Part shown: in pieces, positions 1 to 5,823 of the stretch | Layout: each line of letters begins with the position of its first letter | Position numbering within the stretch: the stretch's first letter is position 1 | Assembly (NCBI GenBank): GCA_002292325.1 | Contig: DBBR01000063.1 | Span: forward strand, 1 to 18,001 | DNA: 18,001 bases | Reading direction: 5' to 3' | Source of the DNA: Flavobacteriales bacterium UBA979 | Lineage (GTDB): Bacteria; Bacteroidota; Bacteroidia; Flavobacteriales_D; Sanyastnellaceae | Made by a program: the position numbers and the translations under genes | The notes under the pieces: generated by a model | The model's database searches: none | What the model was told of the DNA's origin: nothing | What the model saw: the letters and a program-made list of their open reading frames with translations, nothing else

Positions 1-545
1 CAATTCCTTCCCCTTGTGCTTTTGCATTTGAAGATGAATGTGGAGAACCTGTGCAGACGACACTGAGTGAATCCATCATCAGTGGTGACCCAGAATTGGC
101 GAACGATCAACCGTTTACCATCCAACGCACTTATTCTGGAACGGACTGCAGCGGGAACAGTGCGGCATTTGTCCAAACGCTGGTTTTTGATGGGGCTGCT
201 TGTCCTCAACCACCCAGCTCACCTCAAGAAAATCCTTGGAATCAGCGTTATTTGAAGGGCCACAAAATTCAAAATTCTGCAGAGCACACGGTTTTAGGCA
301 TCTTCCCCAATCCCACTTCCGAGTCATCCGATCTTCAGGTTCACCTCCATTCCGAATCGCTATTGGAAATCGCGGTGTATGATTTGACCGGTGAGCAAGT
401 GCTGCCAATGCACCGTCAATTTGGGTTTCCGGGTGAAACCCTCCACTATTTGCTGGACGCCTCGGCATTGCGCCCAGGCTGCTACTTGGTTCAAATACAA
501 GAAGCCACCCGACGATCAACCCTTCGTTGGACGGTCGTGCGTTAA
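1..545 (+). CDS. 3' part of a secreted protein with T9SS type A sorting domain (5' truncated by window)
   Basis: The reading frame is open from base 3 to the stop at 543-545, so the gene starts outside the window. The in-frame GTG at 51 is only an internal Val codon. The visible N-terminal part (about residues 1-70) contains FTIQRTYSGTDCSGN followed by QTLVF. This resembles the end of HYR/Ig-like modules of Bacteroidota extracellular proteins, where a DxCGN motif is followed by a QTI-type strand. From about base 290 comes a clear T9SS type A C-terminal domain: GIFPNPT, then LEIAVYDLTGEQV, then LRPGCYLVQI and a basic end. By family knowledge this domain takes the protein through the outer membrane, after which it is cleaved and the protein is surface-anchored or released. 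The full domain content and function cannot be known from this fragment. The next gene starts 68 bp downstream on the same strand. Confidence 0.85.
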   Translation, partial: IPSPCAFAFEDECGEPVQTTLSESIISGDPELANDQPFTIQRTYSGTDCSGNSAAFVQTLVFDGAACPQPPSSPQENPWNQRYLKGHKIQNSAEHTVLGIFPNPTSESSDLQVHLHSESLLEIAVYDLTGEQVLPMHRQFGFPGETLHYLLDASALRPGCYLVQIQEATRRSTLRWTVVR

Positions 546-613
546 CAGAAGGACGAACCATGTGCTGACCGTTCAGGCCTTCATTCGTAAATTGGAGTTG
601 AAATAATTGAATT

Positions 614-1804
614 ATGCGTCATCTTTTCCAGCTTTTACTTCTTTCTCTTTTCTTCCTTGCGACCACCTCGATTCTAGGGCAGGACGCCGTTTCTACGGGA
701 CTTCCATACAACCCAGACAGCGACAACAACGGTTCCATTGACGTCAATGATTTACTGATTTTCTTGCCCTATTACGGAATGACATTTGATCCAGAAGGTG
801 TCATTCCCATCTCATTTGGCGGCACAGGAGCTAGTTCCGTTGAAGCCGCTCGGGATTCTTTGCACCTTTCCGCCATTCAAGACTCTACCGTGGGCACAGA
901 ATCGTATGCCTGGGTTTCTCAGTCCTTGCGTGTTCAACAAGAATTTGCGCAAGGTTACGGGTCTTCAGCTAGCGGGATTTATGGTCATGCGTCAGGTACC
1001 AATACCACAGCGAGTGGGGCATACAGCCATGCCCAAAATCGGTTGTCCACCGCAAGTGCGACCTGCTCAAGCGCTGAAGGTGAAGGAACAACTGCAAGCG
1101 GAACCGCCAGCCATGCAGAAGGGATGCTGAGCCAAGCCTCAGGACTCACGGCTCATGCAGAAGGATACAATACGGTTGCCACATCCAGCTACTCACATGC
1201 AGAAGGATACGGCACATTGGCGGGGAGTACTTCAGCTCACGCAGAAGGTTATTTGTCTGATGCCTTGGGGCTTTATTCCCACGCAGAAGGACGCCAAACT
1301 CAAGCCGGAGGCTCCGCGTCGCATGCAGAGGGACAAGATGCACTTGCTTCCGGTGACGTCGCCCATGCCGAAGGGTTTCAAACCATCGCCGACGGCTACG
1401 CAAGTCACGCAGGTGGCTACGCAAGTGTCGCTGCAGGGTTATACAGCCGGGCCATTGGCCGGAATACTACGGCAACGGCAACAGCCGCTTTCGCCACAGG
1501 GAATGGGGTTGTGGCTGACCAAGAGAATGGAACAGCCATTGGTCAATACAATGTCTTGTCGAACTCTGGTTCTCTTTTTTCCATCGGTAACGGAGCATCT
1601 AATACGGAGCGTTCCAACGCTTTCGAAGTTCACGCTACGGGTGATGCCATCGTACACGGGAACACCATTGTAGAAGGATCCGTCATCGCGAACGGTATGG
1701 ACCTCGGAAGCGCATTGGATGCCCTGGTTTCCTCCATTGACTCGTTGCAGTTGGTCATTGCAGGCATGCAAGAACAATTGGATATTCTCTCTGGAGGCGA
1801 ATAG
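614..1804 (+). CDS. Secreted fibre-like protein with YadA-head-type 14-residue repeats
   Basis: 396 aa. Residues 1-22 are a signal peptide (hydrophobic LLLLSLFFLA core, cleavage near LGQ). Residues 34-55 hold a dockerin/EF-hand-like segment (DSDNNGSIDVNDLLIF) of the kind used in Bacteroidota surface proteins. Residues 67-86 contain FGGTGASSVEAARDSLHLS, which resembles the GGTGA linker of phage tail fibres. Residues 117-312 are 14 tandem 14-residue repeats, most with an S/A-HAEG core, matching the left-handed beta-roll of YadA/Hep_Hag heads. Residues 333-360 resemble fibre-shaft sequence (NAFEVHATGDAIVHGN). Residues 362-392 form a short heptad-like coiled coil, as expected for a trimer. There is no YadA membrane anchor and no T9SS sorting domain, so how it stays on the surface is unclear. 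Its function is unknown, and adhesion or matrix is an inference. The ATG at 614 fits the signal peptide. Confidence 0.85.
   Translation: MRHLFQLLLLSLFFLATTSILGQDAVSTGLPYNPDSDNNGSIDVNDLLIFLPYYGMTFDPEGVIPISFGGTGASSVEAARDSLHLSAIQDSTVGTESYAWVSQSLRVQQEFAQGYGSSASGIYGHASGTNTTASGAYSHAQNRLSTASATCSSAEGEGTTASGTASHAEGMLSQASGLTAHAEGYNTVATSSYSHAEGYGTLAGSTSAHAEGYLSDALGLYSHAEGRQTQAGGSASHAEGQDALASGDVAHAEGFQTIADGYASHAGGYASVAAGLYSRAIGRNTTATATAAFATGNGVVADQENGTAIGQYNVLSNSGSLFSIGNGASNTERSNAFEVHATGDAIVHGNTIVEGSVIANGMDLGSALDALVSSIDSLQLVIAGMQEQLDILSGGE
962..1549 (+). repeat. 14 tandem in-frame 42-bp (14-residue) repeats
   Basis: These encode residues 117-312 of the fibre-like protein. Every unit is exactly 14 residues, with the pattern (S/T)xASGxx(S/A)HAEGxx. 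The core is best conserved in units 4-10 (bases 1088-1381), where the DNA often reads close to catgcagaagg. Units 1-3 and 11-14 are degenerate. Unit 3 has SSAEG and unit 12 has SRAIG. The strict phase with no indels shows selection on protein structure rather than an unstable DNA satellite. Confidence 0.85.
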
Positions 1805-1813
1805 CTCAAACGC

Positions 1814-1841
1814 AAAAAATCCCCAGCATTCGCTGAGGATT
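1814..1841 (-). terminator. Intrinsic terminator of the tRNA-Gln gene
   Basis: On the minus strand a 10-bp stem (arms at plus 1832-1841 and 1818-1827, one G-U pair) closes a GAAT loop and runs straight into a T-tract (plus A-tract 1814-1817). It begins only 5 nt after the tRNA 3' end. On the plus strand the hairpin lies just behind the stop of the fibre-like gene, but the following run is only TTTC, so it may end that transcript weakly at best. Confidence 0.8.
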
Positions 1842-1846
1842 TCAAG

Positions 1847-1917
1847 TTCCCCGACCAGGACTCGAACCTGGAATAACGGCACCAAAAACCGGTGTGTTAC
1901 CATTACACCATCGGGGA
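1847..1917 (-). tRNA. tRNA-Gln (anticodon TTG)
   Basis: The minus strand folds into a full 71-nt cloverleaf. The acceptor stem TCCCCGA/TCGGGGA is followed by discriminator A. The D arm is GTGT-AATGGTA-ACAC. The anticodon arm CCGGT-TTTTGGT-GCCGT has TTG at the anticodon. The variable loop has 4 nt, and the T arm is CCAGG-TTCGAAT-CCTGG. CCA is not encoded (the next bases are CTT), so it would be added by a nucleotidyltransferase. The anticodon stem has a C-U mismatch at its top pair (27-43) and a T-G pair at its bottom. It is transcribed alone, between a -7 box at 1950-1957 and the terminator at 1814-1841. Confidence 0.95.
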
Positions 1918-1949
1918 ATAGCTCGGGCATTCGAGCCTGAAAGCGAGCG

Positions 1950-1957
1950 CAAAGATA
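1950..1957 (-). promoter_or_regulatory. -7 box of the tRNA-Gln promoter
   Basis: The minus strand reads TATCTTTG, an exact match to the Bacteroidota housekeeping -7 consensus TAnnTTTG. It sits 32 nt before the tRNA 5' end, implying a leader of roughly 25 nt. No TTG -33 element at the usual 19-21 nt spacing is evident; the nearest is 23 nt away. Confidence 0.6.
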
Positions 1958-2011
1958 AAAAGGATTTATTGAAACTGAAGCAATCCTCTCCGTTCAATTA
2001 TCTTCGGGGGC

Positions 2012-3475
2012 ATGTTTCATTTGAAGAATTTGATTGGTGGTGAATTACTTGACCCCAAGGATGGGGGCTGGATTGAGAACATCGAACCTGCAACTGGAGA
2101 TGTCCTGGGGCAAATTCCCCGTTCCCAAGCGGCAGATGTTGAGCTGGCCGTGCAAGCCGCCAGTCGAGCATTTCCGAGTTGGTCGCAAACTTCGTTTGAA
2201 GAACGTTCCGCCTGCCTTCGCCGTTGGGGAGCATTGATTGCCAATCACGCTGAAGCACTTATTGCAGCTGAGTCCCAGGACAATGGCAAACCTGTTTCAT
2301 TGGCCCGCAGTGTCGACATCCCACGAGCCCAAAAGAACCTGGAATTTTTTGCCGGAGCCATCGAGCACTTTGCTTCCGAAGCACACATTCCCGCTGATGC
2401 CAGTCATATTCACTACACGCATCGCAAACCCGTGGGAATCGTCGGCTGCATTTCCCCGTGGAACCTTCCCCTTTATCTGTTCACTTGGAAAATTGCCCCT
2501 GCCCTCGCTGCCGGAAATTGCGTAATTGCCAAACCTTCAGAGATTACTCCCGTCACAGCCTGGATGCTCTCACAATGGGCAACAGAGGCGGGATTTCCTG
2601 AAGGCGTGTTCAATGTGCTTCACGGGTACGGTCATGAAGTCGGTCAGGCCATTGTAGACCATCCCCAAATCAAAGCCATCTCCTTCACAGGTGGGACTCA
2701 AACCGGCGCCCACATCGCCCGAACCACCGCAGGACAATTCAAAAAACTCAGCTTAGAACTGGGCGGTAAGAATCCCGCTTTGGTATTCGCGGATTGTAAC
2801 TTCGATTCAGCTCTTCGAACAACATTGCGTTCATCGTTTGCCAATCAAGGTCAAATTTGCCTTTGCTCCTCTAGAATTCTAATCGAAGAGTCCATCTATC
2901 CTGCTTTTAGGGATGCACTCGTGGAAAAGGCGAGCCGAATCATCCCGGGAGATCCGACTGATGAAACAACCAAAATGGGAGCTGTCGTATCTGCCGCTCA
3001 CCGGGACAAAGTCCTTGGGTACATTCAAACCGCAAAGGAACTTGGAGCCACTGTGCTCTGCGGAGGGGAAACATCCCCGGCACCGAATGAGCGCTGTGCC
3101 AATGGGTTTTTCATCCAGCCTACCATTTTGGAAGGCCTCGACGCTCAATGCTCCATTAACCAAGAAGAAATTTTTGGTCCCGTGATTACCCTGCAACCTT
3201 TTCGCTCCGAAACAGAGGCTGTGCAACTTGCCAACAACAGTTCTTATGGCCTGGCGGCGACGATTTGGACAGAGAACTTAGAGCAAGCGCATCGCGTGGC
3301 ATCCCGTGTAGAAACGGGGATAGCCTGGATCAATTGCTGGCTTGTCCGCGACCTGCGCACGCCATTTGGCGGCGTCAAAGCAAGTGGAGTTGGACGAGAA
3401 GGAGGGTTTGAAGCATTGCGGTTCTTTACTGAACCTCAAAATGTGTGTGTGTCAACAGGAAACGGAGCACACTGA
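2012..3475 (+). CDS. NAD-dependent aldehyde dehydrogenase, 2-aminomuconate/2-hydroxymuconate semialdehyde type
   Basis: 487 aa, normal length for the ALDH superfamily, with all landmarks present: PWN at 149-151, KPSE at 174-177 (cofactor Lys174), the FTGGTQTG Rossmann loop at 225-232, the general base Glu249 in LELGGKN, and the nucleophile Cys283 in FANQGQICLCSSR. The motif EEIFGP and the C-terminal WINCWLVRDLRTPFGG are like ALDH8A1 and bacterial aminomuconate semialdehyde dehydrogenases. That assignment would place it late in tryptophan/kynurenine catabolism, oxidising a muconic semialdehyde with NAD. It acts in the cytoplasm. The substrate is inferred from subfamily-like motifs only, and a betaine-aldehyde-type relative is possible. 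No other kynurenine-pathway gene is in the window. The ATG at 2012 has no convincing Shine-Dalgarno, as is normal for this phylum. Confidence 0.9.
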   Translation: MFHLKNLIGGELLDPKDGGWIENIEPATGDVLGQIPRSQAADVELAVQAASRAFPSWSQTSFEERSACLRRWGALIANHAEALIAAESQDNGKPVSLARSVDIPRAQKNLEFFAGAIEHFASEAHIPADASHIHYTHRKPVGIVGCISPWNLPLYLFTWKIAPALAAGNCVIAKPSEITPVTAWMLSQWATEAGFPEGVFNVLHGYGHEVGQAIVDHPQIKAISFTGGTQTGAHIARTTAGQFKKLSLELGGKNPALVFADCNFDSALRTTLRSSFANQGQICLCSSRILIEESIYPAFRDALVEKASRIIPGDPTDETTKMGAVVSAAHRDKVLGYIQTAKELGATVLCGGETSPAPNERCANGFFIQPTILEGLDAQCSINQEEIFGPVITLQPFRSETEAVQLANNSSYGLAATIWTENLEQAHRVASRVETGIAWINCWLVRDLRTPFGGVKASGVGREGGFEALRFFTEPQNVCVSTGNGAH

Positions 3476-3730
3476 ACAAAATCACCCGGGTTCGTTCACG
3501 TCACAACGGACTTTATTCCCATTGGTGAAAAACCAACCGAAGTAATCGTCAATCCAGTGACTGAGGGTGCGAATCTTGTTTTGCATGGCCGTGTTCGTGT
3601 GATAAAAATAGTGTATCAACAACACATTATCAACGTCTCATTCTTGATAAATGTTTTGTCGATTCATTTATTTTTTCCGGAATACCAGCACCTTCGGAGG
3701 CTACACGTCGATTACACCAAATTGAATTTT

Positions 3731-4705
3731 ATGAAAAAAATTTCGCCACTCGTCTTTCTTCTGTATCCCGTGCTGCTACTGATGAGCGGGTGTGTTACGA
3801 TGAAACAATTCGACGAATTACAATTGCAGTCAGACCAAATTACGGAAGACAATAGACGACTGACTTTATTGAATCAAGATGGAGAGATTGACCGCAGAGA
3901 ATTGACGGGACGCGTCGAAGTCTTAGAAAAAGCGAAGGCGACATTGACATTGGATACGGCCCGGTTAGGTCGTTCCTTGTCCGAGGCCAGAGCTGATATC
4001 CAAAATCTCCAAAATCTCAATGATGTCTTGACCTCTGAGAGTTCCTCACGCATGGCCGCCATCAATGATGAAAATCGGGCATTATTGGAGGAATTGAGTC
4101 GCAACCGGAAAGAATTGCAATCCCAAGAGGATGATCTACTTCGGCTGAACACAAATTTAGAGTTACGCGAAACAGAATTGGCGAGTCGTTCTCAGCGCAT
4201 CGAAGAATTGGAAGGGCTCCTTGCCTCGAGGGATGCTGCAGCGGAGGCCTTGCGTTCTCGGCTAGCAGATGCCTTGCTTGGCTTCGCAGACAAAGGCCTG
4301 ACTGTCGAACAACGAAATGGCAAAGTCTATGTCAGCCTTGAAGCGCAGTTGTTGTTTCCTTCAGGCAGCACTGCAATCAATGCAGATGGGCGTCAAGCGC
4401 TGAAAGATCTTGCGATGGTCGTGAGCACGCAGGACAACCTCGAAATCATCGTAGAAGGACACACGGACACCGATCAGCTGCGTTCGGGAACCATTCCACG
4501 GAACAACTGGGAATTAAGCGTATTGCGCTCTACGGCTGTAGTGGAAATATTGACCAGTGCGGGTGTTCAACCTGAGGTCTTATCTGCGGCGGGGCGAAGT
4601 GAATTTCACCCACTCGACCCCGAAGATAAAGCGCGCAATCGACGCATTGAAGTGGTCCTCGCGCCCAACCTAGACGCGTTATTCGATCTGATTCGCTCCG
4701 AGTAA
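3731..4705 (+). CDS. OmpA/Pal-family lipoprotein with long coiled coil
   Basis: 324 aa from the ATG at 3731. The frame is open 58 codons further upstream (to 3557), but the start at 3731 gives a proper lipoprotein signal: MKK, a hydrophobic core, then lipobox LMSGC with lipidated Cys21. Residues about 25-185 are rich in Glu, Arg, Leu and Asp with heptad spacing, a long coiled coil. Residues about 197-318 are an OmpA C-terminal peptidoglycan-binding domain. It has the LLFPSGSTAIN entry, the VEGHTDTD strand, NNWELSVLRS (the NxxLSxxRA site) and ARNRRIEV. The protein is expected in the outer membrane, with the coiled coil spanning the periplasm and the OmpA domain holding the cell wall. The exact role is unknown. 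It ends 12 bp before the convergent DCGG lipoprotein gene. Confidence 0.85.
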   Translation: MKKISPLVFLLYPVLLLMSGCVTMKQFDELQLQSDQITEDNRRLTLLNQDGEIDRRELTGRVEVLEKAKATLTLDTARLGRSLSEARADIQNLQNLNDVLTSESSSRMAAINDENRALLEELSRNRKELQSQEDDLLRLNTNLELRETELASRSQRIEELEGLLASRDAAAEALRSRLADALLGFADKGLTVEQRNGKVYVSLEAQLLFPSGSTAINADGRQALKDLAMVVSTQDNLEIIVEGHTDTDQLRSGTIPRNNWELSVLRSTAVVEILTSAGVQPEVLSAAGRSEFHPLDPEDKARNRRIEVVLAPNLDALFDLIRSE

Positions 4706-4717
4706 GTGATTTCTCCT

Positions 4718-5701
4718 TTACTGGATTTCCATTTGGAAAGTACCCTGGGCTAGGTTCATGCTCTCACCGGTGAGCCCAACGACGGAGCCCATGAACGTTC
4801 CTACGACAAATCCTCCAGGCTGAGCATCGATGTAATCGATTTGGACGGTAACCCCACCACCGAAGTTGGTGCTGTAACCGTTGGCCGCTGGATCTGCATA
4901 AGAGCACGATGAACCAGACGCCACTGAGCATTGGACTTGGGCTCCTGCGATCCATCCCGTCAATGGCTGCTCGAGGATCATGGCCAAGCCAGCTCCTGTT
5001 GCAGTCAAACCGCCGATTTCAAGTGTAGTGCCGTCCATTTGCGCCGTTACATCAATTTCGGCCTCCAACGTCGTTCCGTTTGCCTTCCATGTCAAAATCG
5101 CCTCACACTCCGGACAGTTCGCTCCGCCACAATCGATGTACAATTCGTCTCCATCCATGATGCCGTTTGCACAATTCACTCCATCTGGGCAAGGACCGCA
5201 AGTCACATTGGGATTGTCACATGGCAGGTAAATATTTAAATCGTAGTTCCCACCGCAGTCCACACCTATTTCATCCCCGTTCATCATATCGTCGCAGCAC
5301 GTCGGGCACGGCTCACAATCCGGTCCTCCACAATCGACTCCCTGTTCCAATCCATTCAAAAGTCCATCCCCGCAGAGCTCTCCGCATGCAACCCCGGTGG
5401 TACCACCGCAGTCAATTCCTGTCTCACCAGGATCCTGAACACCGTTAAAATTAGGGTCACATGGATCACATTCCCCTCCACAATCTACCCACGTCTCTCC
5501 CAGTAGCGCATCGTATTGACCGTTTTCACACGGATCGCACGCCGGGCAAATTGGCCCTCCACAGTCCACGAGCTCTTCACCGTTATTGAGAACCCCGTCG
5601 TAGCAGTTTTCTGGAATTTTGTTGTCGTCATTCAAACACCCGCTGGCCACAAAGAGCATCAGCATCAGGAAGGATGCAAAAGAAAAAGTAGACTGATTCA
5701 T
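4718..5701 (-). CDS. Lipoprotein with six Cys-rich DCGG repeats and a DUF6252-like C-terminal domain
   Basis: 327 aa from the ATG at 5701. An in-frame ATG nine codons upstream (5728) would put extra residues before the signal and is less likely. Residues 1-22 are a lipoprotein signal ending LFVASGC, with lipidated Cys22. Residues 33-199 carry six repeats of the type C-x-(D/N)G-x3-N-x-GE-x2-VDCGG-x2-C-x2-C, with DCGG at 46, 73, 97, 123, 148 and 190. Repeat 5 has a longer insert after DCGG. The even Cys and Asp content suggests disulfide-linked or metal-binding knobs. Residues about 200-327 are a beta-rich domain with GGFVVGTFMGSV and a final AQGTFQMEI strand, resembling DUF6252 lipoprotein domains. 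Its role is unknown, but a surface-exposed or periplasmic location is expected. It is divergent from recJ across a 122-bp gap that holds a perfect palindrome. Confidence 0.85.
   Translation of the reverse strand: MNQSTFSFASFLMLMLFVASGCLNDDNKIPENCYDGVLNNGEELVDCGGPICPACDPCENGQYDALLGETWVDCGGECDPCDPNFNGVQDPGETGIDCGGTTGVACGELCGDGLLNGLEQGVDCGGPDCEPCPTCCDDMMNGDEIGVDCGGNYDLNIYLPCDNPNVTCGPCPDGVNCANGIMDGDELYIDCGGANCPECEAILTWKANGTTLEAEIDVTAQMDGTTLEIGGLTATGAGLAMILEQPLTGWIAGAQVQCSVASGSSCSYADPAANGYSTNFGGGVTVQIDYIDAQPGGFVVGTFMGSVVGLTGESMNLAQGTFQMEIQ
5105..5605 (-). repeat. Six tandem DCGG Cys-rich protein repeats
   Basis: These encode residues 33-199 of the lipoprotein. Units are about 24-27 residues, except unit 5, which is about 42. 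The common core is an acidic NGxE-type segment, then (V/I)DCGG, then CxxC or a variant. Unit 3 breaks the pattern, with TTGVACGEL after DCGG. Similar repeats are known from many Bacteroidota and other marine surface proteins, but their ligand is not established to my knowledge. Confidence 0.8.
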
Positions 5702-5740
5702 CGTCGAGATTGGATTATTACACAGCATCGGAAAAACAAT

Positions 5741-5755
5741 TGCCTAAATTAGGCA
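5741..5755. promoter_or_regulatory. Perfect 15-bp palindrome, candidate operator
   Basis: TGCCTAA-A-TTAGGCA is a perfect 7-bp inverted repeat around one central A. It sits between the divergent DCGG lipoprotein gene and recJ, 39 bp from the lipoprotein start. There is no T-tract, so it is not a terminator. The form fits a dimeric repressor or activator site, but no regulator is encoded next to it and the role is inferred. Confidence 0.4.
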
Positions 5756-5823
5756 GTGCAAGATAAGTTGAACACGATTGATTGCCATAGATTGATTCAA
5801 TTCCCTGAGGCGCAGTATAAATT

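Noticed and set aside
962..1549. Regular repeats as a possible CRISPR array
   Set aside because: Units are degenerate, contiguous without spacers and in strict coding phase, so they are protein repeats.
1155..1673. Long plus-strand frame of 172 codons inside the fibre-like gene
   Set aside because: It is a frame-shifted shadow of the 42-bp repeats, whose periodicity keeps other frames open. It has no signal, domain or start context.
1439..1930. Minus-strand frame of 163 codons
   Set aside because: It runs across the tRNA-Gln and its terminator and lies antisense to the fibre-like gene, with no recognisable protein features.
3557..3730. N-terminal extension of the OmpA-type lipoprotein
   Set aside because: The extra 58 residues would stand before a perfect lipoprotein signal peptide. 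The ATG at 3731 is the proper start.
3476..3730. 255-bp gap between the aldehyde dehydrogenase and the OmpA-type lipoprotein
   Set aside because: It has a small TTGGT/ACCAA stem (3522-3536) without a T-tract and a weak TATTTTTT box, but nothing good enough to call a terminator, promoter or small gene.
5702..5728. Upstream ATG start for the DCGG lipoprotein
   Set aside because: It adds nine residues before the signal peptide. The ATG at 5701 gives a normal lipoprotein signal.
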